Assembly (NCBI RefSeq): GCF_002742685.1
Contig: NZ_PEDM01000002.1
Location: forward strand, 1-64,000
Length of the DNA stretch: 64,000 nucleotides
Source: Anoxybacillus flavithermus
Lineage (GTDB): Bacteria > Bacillota > Bacilli > Bacillales > Anoxybacillaceae
Direction: 5' to 3'
Shown piece by piece: positions 1-7,784 of the stretch (positions are counted from its first letter, which is position 1; the number at the start of each line of letters is the position of its first letter). The translations under genes and the position numbers were made by a program. The notes beneath the pieces were generated by a model. The model was not told the DNA's origin. It saw nothing but the letters and a program-made list of their open reading frames with translations, and did no database searches.

Positions 1-9
1 ACCGTTTCT

Positions 10-16
10 CTCCTTT
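10..16 (-). promoter_or_regulatory. Ribosome binding site of a gene starting just outside the window
   Basis: The minus strand reads AAAGGAG here, and the nine bases to the window edge contain no start codon. The spacing suggests that a minus-strand gene begins at or just beyond position 1. Positions 17-158, between this site and the DUF1657 gene, hold no gene I can support. Confidence 0.4.
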
Positions 17-158
17 GGCGAGTGTTGGTCAAGGGCGAATCCGATCCCATCCTCCCCTTTAAATGCCTTAAAAAGGAATTTAAAAAAGGACTTTTCATAG
101 ATTTTTTGACACTACCTTCATGTAACGAAAGGGCGCCCTTATTGGACACCCGATTCAC

Positions 159-362
159 TTATTGTTTATATTGTGGCTCTTCTTGTTCAATTTCTTGCAG
201 GCGTGGAGATAATAAATCAACAATAGCTTGCGTTTGTTGTGCTGCTTGTTGATACAATTGCTTCGCTTTTTCATTTTCTGTTTGCAAGGCGAACGTTTCA
301 AAACTTGCCTGCGCTGATTTTAGCCCCGCTAACGTTTGTTTGACAGAACTGGCAACGGTCAT
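159..362 (-). CDS. DUF1657 family small protein
   Basis: A 67-residue soluble, Ala/Gln-rich helical protein beginning MTVASSVKQTLAGLK. The length and the N-terminal VKQTLAxLKSAQAxxExFALQ pattern fit DUF1657. In spore formers such genes often sit in spoVA-type clusters with DUF421 membrane proteins; that is family knowledge and no spoVA gene is visible here. The ATG at 362 is chosen because AAGGAGG precedes it at good spacing; the longer frame upstream is not supported. A ribosome site at the window edge shows that another minus-strand gene follows. The biochemical role is unknown; a spore-associated role is inferred. Confidence 0.75.
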   Translation of the reverse strand: MTVASSVKQTLAGLKSAQASFETFALQTENEKAKQLYQQAAQQTQAIVDLLSPRLQEIEQEEPQYKQ

Positions 363-422
363 GATGACAACCTCCTTTTCCTTTTTCACACAATAGCATG
401 CGCTCATATGACAAAGTTATAC

Positions 423-448
423 AAAAAAATAGCCCCTAAAAGGAGCTA
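423..448 (-). terminator. Rho-independent terminator of the holin-like gene
   Basis: On the minus strand a 7-bp stem (TAGCTCC/GGGGCTA with one G-T pair) is followed by a run of seven T. It overlaps the stop codon of the gene ending at 446. Confidence 0.75.
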
Positions 449-637
449 CTGTTTATCACGAAATCCATTCCCAAGCGACGGATTGTTTAAAATGCCTGCC
501 ATCACTAAAATGCTTAAAAACGCATTCCATAACTGCTCGTATTTTCCTAAATCTAAGTCGACCCCAAACGTCTGTAATAAAAGCGGAATAAACGAACCGA
601 TCGCTAACCATAGCCCGTAATTTTTAAAACGCTCCAT
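446..637 (-). CDS. Small holin-like membrane protein
   Basis: A 63-residue protein with two hydrophobic segments (about residues 8-25 and 40-56) separated by a short acidic loop containing GVDLDLGKYE, and a polar tail with NPS and GFRDKQ. This layout resembles the small phage phi-LC3-type holins that occur as lone chromosomal genes in bacilli. No lysin or phage gene is nearby, so a lysis function is not supported. Start at 637 (MERFKNYG) is preferred over the upstream ATG because a GGGAG element lies about 8 bases ahead. Function unknown. Confidence 0.6.
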   Translation of the reverse strand: MERFKNYGLWLAIGSFIPLLLQTFGVDLDLGKYEQLWNAFLSILVMAGILNNPSLGNGFRDKQ

Positions 638-653
638 CCTCTTCTCTCCCATG

Positions 654-776
654 CTATTGTTTCTTCAATTTCTTTCCACATCCACAACCGCCTGTTTTTT
701 TTACAGGTGCTTGTGAAGACGTATATACTTTCGCTGCTTGCGATCCACCGAGAACAATTGGCTTTTTCTTTTCCAT
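654..776 (-). CDS. Hypothetical 40-residue basic protein with CGCGKK tail
   Basis: A 40-residue peptide starting MEKKKPIVLGGSQAAKVY and ending in a Cys-Gly-Cys-Gly-Lys-Lys cluster. It has no membrane segment and is Lys-rich. GGAGG stands eight bases before the ATG at 776, so translation from this start is credible even though the open frame extends further upstream. The paired cysteines could bind metal or cross-link, as in small spore-layer proteins; this is inference only. The neighbours on both sides are also small minus-strand genes of unknown function. Confidence 0.55.
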   Translation of the reverse strand: MEKKKPIVLGGSQAAKVYTSSQAPVKKTGGCGCGKKLKKQ

Positions 777-847
777 TGGCAAACCCTCCACACATGTAAG
801 ATACAATAGCATATGAAAAAGATGGAGCGAACGACTATGCGTTTTCC

Positions 848-1114
848 CTATTTCTTTTTTTCTGCAAATGAAAATGGTGTCGAAAGCGGCAGCTGTCCAC
901 CTTGTTTTAACGCCTGTTGGCGCCTGACCGTATGCATAAACCATGAATCTGTTCCTTGCCCAAATAATTGCTTCGTCAGTTGTTCAATTTGCTTTTTTAG
1001 CTCTTCGTTTTCTTTTTTTAACCGTTTCACTTCCCGATAACGCTGCTCGCTTAACTCCGCTAACTCTTTTAACAACACATTTTCCGCCCGCAACATGTCT
1101 AGCTCATTTTGCAT
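848..1114 (-). CDS. Hypothetical coiled-coil protein
   Basis: An 88-residue protein. Residues about 1-52 form a dense heptad-rich coiled coil (LRAENVLLKELAELSEQR and KRLKKENEELKKQIEQL regions) with a polar C-terminal tail. It is chosen to start at the ATG at 1114 because an AGGGGTGG element precedes it; the extra upstream frame lacks a ribosome site. It is divergent from the cysteine-rich spore-surface gene at 1270. No enzyme motif is seen. A structural or adaptor role in the spore is possible from context but not shown. Confidence 0.6.
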   Translation of the reverse strand: MQNELDMLRAENVLLKELAELSEQRYREVKRLKKENEELKKQIEQLTKQLFGQGTDSWFMHTVRRQQALKQGGQLPLSTPFSFAEKKK

Positions 1115-1191
1115 ATGCCCACCCCTTTCTACTACATAACAATTCAAACAGACGCTCATTTATGACAAAAAAATTCCGCACTTATCCCTGC

Positions 1192-1218
1192 ACACTTACC
1201 TACCTTTCTCATACTATA
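1192..1218 (+). promoter_or_regulatory. Candidate sigma-K promoter
   Basis: CATACTATA at 1210-1218 matches the sigma-K -10 pattern CATA-N3-TA. An AC-containing -35 element lies about 16 bases upstream. It sits about 50 bases before the cysteine-rich gene at 1270, which would fit late mother-cell expression. Confidence 0.5.
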
Positions 1219-1269
1219 CAGTAGTCCCGATACATGCGACGGGAAAAACTGAAATAGGAGGAACGAGGC

Positions 1270-1989
1270 ATGACGCATCATAAAGAGCGTAAAGAAAAAG
1301 TATGTATTAAAACACGCAAAGTGTATGACTGGGTTACTCGTCAAGTCGATGTGCCGTTGCGCAGTTTTTCAAATGGGGATTTGGAACATATTTTTCCTGA
1401 AAGCAAATGTCCACGCCATGGGCAATCAGTTTGCGAATTTTTCTCATCAAACGGTTTAAGTGCTGGCGATTTCTCAATTCGCTGCTTCTTAACAGACGAT
1501 GAAGGCAATCGCATTGATCGTACAGTCGACAACAACGCCCTCATTTGCCAAGAAATTTTACAACCAAATGGACGTCAACCTGTTCACGTCACACTTCCAT
1601 CAGGTGATACAGTCACATTACAAAAAGTAAAAGTGCTTGTGAAAGGTCACGTTGTCGTGCAAGTTGTCAATGCGAACGGTCACGTCGTTTGCGAATCTTC
1701 TCCAATCCCATTTGCGACGGCACAAACATTTATCTTATGCGCACCAGAAGGAACGACGCTCGATTGCCACATTTCGTTTTTCGAATGTGACGCAAGTTTA
1801 ATTTGCACTGACAACTTCTCACAGCTTGATGTATCCATTACATTATGCTTAGAAGTGCAAATGGAAGCAGACGTAAAAATCGAAGTCGAAGCACGCTTCT
1901 GCCAACCGCGCGAAGAAATTTTAGAAGCAACACTTTGCCCAACAGACAAATTCCCACCGCAATGCCCAGAAGTATTCCCAGCACATTAA
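1270..1989 (+). CDS. Cysteine-rich probable spore-surface protein
   Basis: A 239-residue protein with 14 cysteines, no signal peptide and a beta-strand-rich composition. It begins with a basic stretch and KTRKVYDWVTRQVDVP, an opening I associate with proteins of the spore coat or outer spore layer in bacilli. Repeated hydrophobic strands (HVVVQVVNANGHVVCE, ISFFECDASLICT, VSITLCLEVQ) suggest a disulfide-linked assembly protein. GGAGG precedes the ATG. A sigma-K-like promoter upstream and a strong terminator directly downstream make it a single-gene unit. It lies in the region where B. subtilis has its cotVWXYZ genes (from memory), but it is not recognisably CotZ or CotY. The spore role is inferred. 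Confidence 0.6.
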   Translation: MTHHKERKEKVCIKTRKVYDWVTRQVDVPLRSFSNGDLEHIFPESKCPRHGQSVCEFFSSNGLSAGDFSIRCFLTDDEGNRIDRTVDNNALICQEILQPNGRQPVHVTLPSGDTVTLQKVKVLVKGHVVVQVVNANGHVVCESSPIPFATAQTFILCAPEGTTLDCHISFFECDASLICTDNFSQLDVSITLCLEVQMEADVKIEVEARFCQPREEILEATLCPTDKFPPQCPEVFPAH

Positions 1990-1990
1990 T

Positions 1991-2025
1991 GAAAGAAGCA
2001 GGCTCACATACAGCCTGCTTCTTTC
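1991..2025. terminator. Bidirectional terminator
   Basis: A perfect 14-bp stem (GAAAGAAGCAGGCT and its complement) with a 7-base loop. It follows the stop of the cysteine-rich gene and overlaps the stop codon of the convergent minus-strand gene. Confidence 0.85.
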
Positions 2026-2284
2026 ATATGTTCAACATGTAGCTGATTACCGTATATGTGCAAGCAATCCAAAAGGAATAAGAACGATAGCACGTATTTT
2101 TCACTTCTTCTGAAGACCTATTCCACATATATCCACTTCCATGTATATAAAAAAGAAAACTTGTGGCCATCACACCGACGAGAAACGTCCATTCCATATA
2201 TGGCACACCTGTTTTTTCACTTGCTGCATATGGAACAAAAAATAAAAATACGATTGTAGTCAAAATAGAAAAAGATGTTCTCAT
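2024..2284 (-). CDS. Small membrane protein of unknown function
   Basis: An 86-residue protein with three hydrophobic segments (about residues 5-22, 31-46 and 66-84). The first could be an uncleaved signal anchor. AAGGTGTGAT precedes the ATG at 2284. No conserved catalytic motif is seen and the family is not recognised. It is convergent with the cysteine-rich spore gene and shares its terminator. Confidence 0.55.
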   Translation of the reverse strand: MRTSFSILTTIVFLFFVPYAASEKTGVPYMEWTFLVGVMATSFLFYIHGSGYMWNRSSEEVKNTCYRSYSFWIACTYTVISYMLNI

Positions 2285-2368
2285 TCAATCACACCTTTAT
2301 TTTGGTATATATGACATATGATAAAATAAAATGAATATTGAAACAACAAAAGGAGAGGATGGCATAAA

Positions 2369-2473
2369 TTGACGAAAAAAATATGGATCGTATTTTTCAT
2401 TTGCGCGATGTTTATCGTTCAACCAAGCCATATGATCCCAAATGGTTGGAAAGGATATCCAGAATGTTTATAG
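2369..2473 (+). CDS. Possible 34-residue secreted or membrane peptide
   Basis: From a TTG start the frame reads MTKKIWIVFFICAMFIV and continues to a 34-residue peptide ending ECL. A basic N-terminus and a hydrophobic run of about 13 residues look like a signal or anchor sequence. AGGAGAGG lies about a dozen bases upstream, a little far. The stop codon is embedded in the ribosome site of the next gene, so translational coupling is plausible. It may instead be a remnant of a longer lost gene. Confidence 0.4.
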   Translation: MTKKIWIVFFICAMFIVQPSHMIPNGWKGYPECL

Positions 2474-2483
2474 GGGGGAGGAG

Positions 2484-3158
2484 ATGAACAACCAACATAT
2501 TCAACTGCAACAAAAAATTATTCATTATCGCTCGGAAGTGGCAAAATATAAACAACTATTGCAGCTTGCCGAAACCGAACTAAAACGAGAGCAATTACGC
2601 AATCAATACGTCCAAAAACAGCTAGAACAAATGGACGAATACGAACGAACGATCGAACATCTGAAACAACAACTTCTTTTTTACGAAGTGGCGCTTGAAG
2701 AAGAAAAAAAGCGAAAAAAAGAAATGAAACAAGATATCGTACGTGCCCATGCTTATTTTGCGTATGCGGTCATGATTTCAGAGGAGAAAGAAGAGCCGAC
2801 GACGGTCATCGGCGATTTCGTTATCGAAAATATTGGTAATACACCGCTTAACGATCCGATCATTTGCCTTCGTCTTCGCCCTGCACATCACGCGCAATTA
2901 AGCGGAAAATTTTCATTTCGTCATGTACAAGAAGAAGGTGGCTGGACGTTTGCGGTCGACAATTGGCGCGAAAAAATGAAAGAAGGGGAATATTGGTTAA
3001 AACCAATCGATGAAACGACGCTTTTACCAAATGAACAACTGCGCTTTCCGTCATTTGAATTGCGCGTCATACAAACGGTTGTCGTCGAGGGGTTCGTTTA
3101 TTTTCGCCAGCTGAAACAAGGGGTATCGTCTTTTAATCATATCGTTATTAATAAATAA
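2484..3158 (+). CDS. Hypothetical protein with N-terminal coiled coil
   Basis: A 224-residue soluble protein. Residues about 5-90 are a long charged coiled coil. The C-terminal half, starting around EEPTTVIGDFVIENIGNTPL, looks like a beta-sandwich. The family is not recognised. Start at 2484 is fixed by a strong GGGGGGAGG site; the longer frame would begin inside the preceding peptide. The architecture, helix bundle plus beta domain, fits a structural spore protein, which would agree with the surrounding coat genes, but nothing in the sequence proves it. Confidence 0.6.
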   Translation: MNNQHIQLQQKIIHYRSEVAKYKQLLQLAETELKREQLRNQYVQKQLEQMDEYERTIEHLKQQLLFYEVALEEEKKRKKEMKQDIVRAHAYFAYAVMISEEKEEPTTVIGDFVIENIGNTPLNDPIICLRLRPAHHAQLSGKFSFRHVQEEGGWTFAVDNWREKMKEGEYWLKPIDETTLLPNEQLRFPSFELRVIQTVVVEGFVYFRQLKQGVSSFNHIVINK

Positions 3159-3180
3159 GCAGGCGTCCGCCCGCTTTTTT
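3157..3180 (+). terminator. Terminator
   Basis: An imperfect stem (AGCAGGC/GCCCGCT) is followed by seven T, between two convergent genes. Confidence 0.65.
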
Positions 3181-3512
3181 TATTGGCTCCATTTTTGAAC
3201 AATCGTTTCAATGAGTGCCGCCCCCCCTGCAATCGCTAATACCGACACAAGTGGCATAAACATGATTGGCGCATAAACTGTTCCGACATACAACCCTGCT
3301 GTACACCATATACCTGTACACCAATGGCAGCTTAACAGCTCCCCAATCCATTTTTTTAGCCCCGTTCCTTTCACGACAATATACGTTTCTCCATCTTGTT
3401 CGAACTCATCATGAAACGGCGCGCGTAAAAACGATGTAATGCGGTCGTACACAAGTAAGCGCGTCAAACGAAATGAAGCGATGCATAACAAAAAAAAGTG
3501 AAAAACATCCAT
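3180..3512 (-). CDS. yjcA: DUF1360 family, YjcA-like sporulation membrane protein
   Basis: A 110-residue protein with an N-terminal membrane segment (about residues 3-20), the FRLTRLLVYD motif, a soluble charged middle, the conserved LLSCHWCTGIWC cysteine motif, and C-terminal hydrophobic segments. This is the DUF1360 pattern; B. subtilis YjcA is a member reported as sporulation-linked. The ATG at 3512 is preceded by AGGAGGAG; the longer upstream frame is rejected. In B. subtilis yjcA lies just beyond fabI-cotO-cotZYXWV, matching its place here. The two HWC/GxWC cysteines may coordinate a metal or form a disulfide; the molecular function is unknown. Confidence 0.75.
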   Translation of the reverse strand: MDVFHFFLLCIASFRLTRLLVYDRITSFLRAPFHDEFEQDGETYIVVKGTGLKKWIGELLSCHWCTGIWCTAGLYVGTVYAPIMFMPLVSVLAIAGGAALIETIVQKWSQ

Positions 3513-3636
3513 TCTTTCTCCTCCTCGCTTCACTTTATGTTGATGATGTAAAAAACATGTAGTACTTTCGCCCATTCCTCTTTCTTTGTTCCACATATAA
3601 TGCAATGAGTGATTTCACGAAAAAGGATGTGAAACG

Positions 3637-3966
3637 ATGTATAACATTTTTTTCAGCAAACATTTTTTAGCTCGCCAACGCCACATACAACATATATGCG
3701 CAACGTTAACGACACTTCCAACAGGGACAGAAATGCACGTGCATACGAAAAATGAAACGTATTATAACGCTCAGCTCGTTCAACTAGACACAACATCGAA
3801 AACATTGACCATCATCATCGATCCATTTTATGAAAACGGCGGGAAATCCGTTACGATCAACTGCCGCGACATCGTCGCAGTAGAGTTTCCAACCGAAGCG
3901 CTCGTTGCAGCAACCGAACAAACAACAACAATTGGAACGAAAAAAATAGAAGACGAAGACGAATAA
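3637..3966 (+). CDS. CotO-like small domain protein upstream of ytcA
   Basis: A 109-residue protein. A core of about 65 residues, from LTTLPTG through TKNETYYNAQLVQLD to INCRDIVAVEF, has an SH3/Sm-like beta pattern. The last 20 residues are acidic. The core resembles the C-terminal half of the protein at 7315-7671 (LATLP, TKNRTYEGV, TIPIEHIVSV). It is immediately upstream of and co-oriented with the UDP-glucose dehydrogenase gene, 13 bases apart, so it is probably the first gene of the polysaccharide operon. In B. subtilis a small gene, ytxO, is associated with ytcABC (from memory); orthology here is a guess. Likely spore-coat related. Confidence 0.5.
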   Translation: MYNIFFSKHFLARQRHIQHICATLTTLPTGTEMHVHTKNETYYNAQLVQLDTTSKTLTIIIDPFYENGGKSVTINCRDIVAVEFPTEALVAATEQTTTIGTKKIEDEDE

Positions 3967-3979
3967 AGGAAGTGAACGT

Positions 3980-5254
3980 ATGAACGTTTGTATAATTGGT
4001 GCCGGTTATGTCGGATTAACAACAGCTGCTGTTCTCGCCAAACTTGGGCATACCGTTCATTGCATCGATGAAAATGAACAAAAAATTGCCGCCTTACAGC
4101 GCGGGAATGTTCCGATTTACGAGCCGGGTTTAGCTGAGTTGTTAACCGACTATCAAAGTCGGCTTTTTTTTCATCACAATGAACAAAAACATATACAAGA
4201 AGCAGACGTCATTTTTATTTGCGTCGGCACACCGCCAGATTTAAAAGGAAAACCAGACGTCTCGTACGTCAATCGCGCCATTGACATGCTTATCCCACAT
4301 GTAAGCGATCATCAAACGATCGTCATGAAAAGCACCGTTCCGATCGGAACGAACGAACGGATATACGACCGACTAAAAAACGAAGGAAAACATGTGCGCA
4401 TCGTCTCGAACCCTGAATTTTTACGCGAAGGCTCTGCCATTTACGATTCGTTACATCCCGACCGTATCGTCATCGGCTTACGTGACGATGACGATCGCTC
4501 CCTTTCGGTCATGCAAACATTATATGCCGGCATTCATGCACCATACGTCGTGACAAGTTTAAGTGGCGCAGAAATGATAAAATATGCCGCCAACGCCTTT
4601 CTAGCAACAAAAATTTCCTTTATTAACGAAATGGCACGCCTTTGTGAAACATATGACGTCGATGTCACCGATGTCGCGACAGGCATCGGGCTTGACGGAA
4701 GAATCGGCTCGCATTTTTTACAAGCGGATATTGGTTACGGTGGCTCTTGTTTTCCGAAAGATGTGACAGCTCTCATACAAATGGCATATGAACAAATGGT
4801 GCGTCCGTACATGTTAGAAGCGACAAAAACGATTAACGATACGCAACTCAATTGGTACATTCAAAAAATGAAACGAACATTAGGAGAACTCTCAGGCAAA
4901 CGCATTGCCGTCCTTGGCATCGCTTTTAAACCAAATACAGATGATATTCGCGAATCGCCTGCCGTTTCACTCATTAAAAAATTGCACGCACATGGCGCCG
5001 ATGTCATCGCCCATGATCCGAAAGCTGTCGTTCCAAACGATGTCGCTGTAAAACAAGCAAAAACGATACACGAAGCCATTCAACAAGCCGATGCGCTCAT
5101 CGTTGCGACCGATTGGGATGCGTATAAACAATTAAACTGGGAAGAAGTGAAACAAATGATGAACGGAAACGCCGTCATCGACGGACGAAATAGCTTGCCT
5201 CGTGAGGCGATCATGAACGCAGGACTACACTATATCGGGGTGGGGCGCAGATGA
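3980..5254 (+). CDS. ytcA: UDP-glucose 6-dehydrogenase (YtcA/TuaD type)
   Basis: Oxidises UDP-glucose to UDP-glucuronate with two NAD. 424 residues, the usual family length. It has the N-terminal Rossmann motif GAGYVG at about residue 7, the central linker helix, and the active-site cysteine in YGGSCFPKD at about 255. The second nucleotide-binding domain begins near IAVLGIAFKPNTDDIRESP. AAAGGAAGTGA precedes the ATG. The stop overlaps the start of the epimerase gene by four bases, so the two are coupled. With the epimerase and glycosyltransferase that follow it forms a ytcABC-like set, thought to make a spore-associated polysaccharide in B. subtilis. The enzyme call is firm; the ytcA name rests on context. 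Confidence 0.93.
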   Translation: MNVCIIGAGYVGLTTAAVLAKLGHTVHCIDENEQKIAALQRGNVPIYEPGLAELLTDYQSRLFFHHNEQKHIQEADVIFICVGTPPDLKGKPDVSYVNRAIDMLIPHVSDHQTIVMKSTVPIGTNERIYDRLKNEGKHVRIVSNPEFLREGSAIYDSLHPDRIVIGLRDDDDRSLSVMQTLYAGIHAPYVVTSLSGAEMIKYAANAFLATKISFINEMARLCETYDVDVTDVATGIGLDGRIGSHFLQADIGYGGSCFPKDVTALIQMAYEQMVRPYMLEATKTINDTQLNWYIQKMKRTLGELSGKRIAVLGIAFKPNTDDIRESPAVSLIKKLHAHGADVIAHDPKAVVPNDVAVKQAKTIHEAIQQADALIVATDWDAYKQLNWEEVKQMMNGNAVIDGRNSLPREAIMNAGLHYIGVGRR

Positions 5255-6192
5255 ACATACTTGTCACAGGAGCAGCTGGCTTTATCGGCTCGCACGTATG
5301 TGAAGCATTGCTACAGCACCATCACGTCATCGGCATCGACTGTTTCACCGGTCCGACGCCAAAACAATGGAAAGAAAAAACGATCGACACGTTAAAAAAA
5401 CATGACCGTTTTACATGGCTCGAAGGCGATCTTTTGTCGTTGCCGCTTGACGACATCGTCAAACAAGTCGACGTCATTTATCATTTGGCTGGCATGCCGG
5501 GCGTACGCACAAGCTGGGGAACGTCATTTGACTTATATACGACAAATAACATATTAGCAACGCAACGGTTGCTTGAAGCGTGTAAACAACATCGACCAAA
5601 ACAGTTTATTTATACGTCCACCTCATCCGTCTATGGGGAAAAACATGGGCGCGTGCATGAAAACATGACTCCGACTCCTCTTTCACCGTACGGCATCACG
5701 AAGCTTGCTGGCGAACATTTATGCCACGTATATGGCTCGGAGTTTGGCGTGCCGATGACGATTTTACGTTATTTTACTGTGTACGGACCACGCCAGCGAC
5801 CTGATATGGCGTTTCATCGCTTTATTCGCCAAATGTTGTTTGATGAGCCAATCACGATTTTCGGAGACGGCACACAAACGCGCGACTTTACGTACATTTC
5901 CGACTGCGTCAATGGCACGCTTGCTGTGCTTGGCAACGACAAAGCGATTGGCGAAACGTTTAACATTGGTGGAAAAGAGCGTGCATCTATTAACGACGTC
6001 ATCGCCATACTTGAAGAAATGATCGGGAAACGAGCAAACAAACAATATATGAATCAAGCGATCGGCGAGCCGAAACATACGTGGGCGGACATTTCGAAAG
6101 CAGAAAACATGCTTGCCTACGCCCCGAACGTGCCATTACGAGAAGGGTTGCGTCGTGAAGTCGAATATATTCGCTCGCTTTATGGGAGGTAG
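5251..6192 (+). CDS. ytcB: NAD-dependent nucleotide-sugar epimerase (YtcB type)
   Basis: Extended short-chain dehydrogenase/epimerase, 313 residues. GAAGFIGSHV (residues 7-16) binds NAD. The serine of TSTSSVYGE and the YGITK motif (Tyr-x3-Lys) form the catalytic set. The C-terminal part carries the sugar-nucleotide binding signature RYFTVYGPRQRPDMAF and FGDGTQTRDFTYISD. By position behind a UDP-glucose dehydrogenase the substrate is probably UDP-glucuronate or UDP-glucose (4-epimerisation); the sequence alone does not settle which. Translation is coupled to the dehydrogenase by an ATGA overlap. Confidence 0.88.
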   Translation: MNILVTGAAGFIGSHVCEALLQHHHVIGIDCFTGPTPKQWKEKTIDTLKKHDRFTWLEGDLLSLPLDDIVKQVDVIYHLAGMPGVRTSWGTSFDLYTTNNILATQRLLEACKQHRPKQFIYTSTSSVYGEKHGRVHENMTPTPLSPYGITKLAGEHLCHVYGSEFGVPMTILRYFTVYGPRQRPDMAFHRFIRQMLFDEPITIFGDGTQTRDFTYISDCVNGTLAVLGNDKAIGETFNIGGKERASINDVIAILEEMIGKRANKQYMNQAIGEPKHTWADISKAENMLAYAPNVPLREGLRREVEYIRSLYGR

Positions 6193-6194
6193 TT

Positions 6195-7331
6195 ATGCGC
6201 ATCGCATTCATTTGTACGGAAAAATTGCCGTCTCCAGCAATAAAAGGGGGCGCCATTCAACTCATGATTGATGGCATCGCCCCCATCTTTGCCGTTAAAC
6301 ATTCGCTTACTATTTTTTCGATTACTGACCCTTCGCTTCCGATGTACGAAATACGTGATGGCAACGAGTACGTGCGCGTGCCAAAAGAACAGTACGAACA
6401 ACATATCGTAAACGAACTAAAAAAGCGCACGTTTGACGTCATTCATGTTTTTAACCGTCCCGCAAACGTATTATTTTACAAACAAGCAGCACCAAATAGC
6501 CGTTTCGTCACAAGTTTGCATAACGATATGTTTTCACCGATGAAAATGAAACGTGACGTTGCCGAACGAGTGATTGCGGAAGTAGATGCGATCACAACGG
6601 TAAGTGAATATATGAAACGAACCGTCACAAAACGATACGATGTGCCAGAAGATAAAATTCAAGTCGTCTACTCCGGCGTCGATGCGACGCGCTACATGCC
6701 GCCATGGACAGACGAAGGAAAACAAATGCGCACCACCATGCGCCAACGTTTTATTGCTCAAGAAGATGACGTCATTTTATTTATCGGGCGATTAAGCCGA
6801 ACAAAAGGCGTACATGTACTCATTGAAAGCATGAATCACGTATTAGCCCACCACCCAAAAGCAAAACTCGTCATCGTCGGAGGCAAATGGTTTAGCGACA
6901 ACCGCCCAAACGAATACGTTCGCTTCCTTCACCAACTAGCAAAACCTTACAAAGACCGCATTCAATTTACAAACTACATTCCGTCTGAACATATTCCACA
7001 CGTATTCACGATGGGCGATGTGTTCGTTTGCAGTTCGCAATGGCACGAGCCGCTCGCCCGCGTGCATTACGAAGCGATGGCGGCAGGTGTTCCAATCATT
7101 ACGACAAACCGCGGCGGAAATAGCGAAGTGATCGAACATCACGAAAACGGGCTCGTCATTGACGACTATGCGTCGCCTAAAGCGTTCGCCCGCACCATTA
7201 ACGAATTATTGCACGACAAAGAAAAAGCGCTCGCACTTGCTTACGAAGGACGAAAACGAGCGGAAACGATGTTTTCCTTCGCAAACACAGCCGAGCAGCT
7301 TGAGCGTGTATATATTACGATTTGCCAATAA
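6195..7331 (+). CDS. ytcC: Glycosyltransferase family 4 (YtcC type)
   Basis: A GT-B glycosyltransferase of 378 residues. The N-terminal acceptor domain has KGGAIQLMID. The C-terminal donor domain has FIGRLSRTKGVHVLIE, and the retaining-GT signature appears as EPLARVHYEAMAAGVPII followed by GGNSEVI. No membrane segment, so it acts in the cytosol. It starts two bases after the epimerase stop, with GGGAGG overlapping that stop. It probably transfers the uronic-acid-type sugar made by the two upstream enzymes onto a spore-coat glycan; donor and acceptor are not determined. Its 3' end overlaps the convergent cotO gene by 17 bases. Confidence 0.85.
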   Translation: MRIAFICTEKLPSPAIKGGAIQLMIDGIAPIFAVKHSLTIFSITDPSLPMYEIRDGNEYVRVPKEQYEQHIVNELKKRTFDVIHVFNRPANVLFYKQAAPNSRFVTSLHNDMFSPMKMKRDVAERVIAEVDAITTVSEYMKRTVTKRYDVPEDKIQVVYSGVDATRYMPPWTDEGKQMRTTMRQRFIAQEDDVILFIGRLSRTKGVHVLIESMNHVLAHHPKAKLVIVGGKWFSDNRPNEYVRFLHQLAKPYKDRIQFTNYIPSEHIPHVFTMGDVFVCSSQWHEPLARVHYEAMAAGVPIITTNRGGNSEVIEHHENGLVIDDYASPKAFARTINELLHDKEKALALAYEGRKRAETMFSFANTAEQLERVYITICQ

Positions 7332-7671
7332 GCGATACCGATACAATATGTTCGATCGGTATCGTGATCGTTTTTTCTTCATCGCTTAATGCAAAAACGA
7401 CTTTTTTCTTATCGTATGTTTGAATAACACCTTCATACGTGCGGTTTTTCGTTTTCAATTCACACGTCACCGGTCGTAGTTCATTCGGAAGCGTCGCCAA
7501 AAATTCAATACGCTCAGTCGTATCCATCTCGCGAAAATTCGCAAATGACGGCGGCGGATACGACGGTTTTTCTTTTTTCGTTCGAAACGTCTGTTGCATA
7601 TAACACGTTTTCGGACCTAAATTCGGCTGAACGATATACAACAACGGCGCATTTTCCACACGTTTTTTCAT
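7315..7671 (-). CDS. cotO: CotO-like spore coat protein
   Basis: A 118-residue protein. The N-terminus contains PLLYIVQP and MQQTF; after a proline-rich linker comes RIEFLATLP and a beta-rich C-terminal domain (TKNRTYEGVIQTYD to PIEHIVSVSLIG). This layout resembles CotO, a coat morphogenetic protein, and in B. subtilis cotO lies next to fabI, as here. It is shorter than B. subtilis CotO (about 227 residues). AAGGAGGGG precedes the ATG at 7671; the longer frame upstream lacks such a site. Its C-terminal domain resembles the protein at 3637-3966, so two related proteins bracket the polysaccharide genes. Confidence 0.6.
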   Translation of the reverse strand: MKKRVENAPLLYIVQPNLGPKTCYMQQTFRTKKEKPSYPPPSFANFREMDTTERIEFLATLPNELRPVTCELKTKNRTYEGVIQTYDKKKVVFALSDEEKTITIPIEHIVSVSLIGKS

Positions 7672-7731
7672 TCCCACACCCCTCCTTTTTACGACTACTA
7701 TATGCGCAAAAAGAGAAGGGCATGCCATAAT

Positions 7732-7784
7732 AAAAGCTGTTTGGTCGATGCCAAACAGCTTTCAAATTAGCGTGCTAAAACATG
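7732..7784 (-). repeat. Remnant of a fabI 3' end with terminator (copy 1)
   Basis: 53 bases that align with 8627-8679 at 45 identical positions. On the minus strand it reads CAT GTT TTA GCA CGC TAA, matching the last codons of fabI (His-Ile-Leu-Ala-Arg-stop), then the same hairpin AAAGCTGTTTGG...CCAAACAGCTTT. No fabI sequence can be recognised beyond it. Together with copy 2 it brackets the hicAB cassette. Confidence 0.75.

Noticed and set aside
131-142. Palindrome AAGGGCGCCCTT near the left edge
   Set aside because: Too short, with no loop and no T tract; no evidence for a terminator or operator.
22-252. 76-codon plus-strand frame at the left edge
   Set aside because: Opposes the DUF1657 gene and a ribosome site on the minus strand; no start signal.
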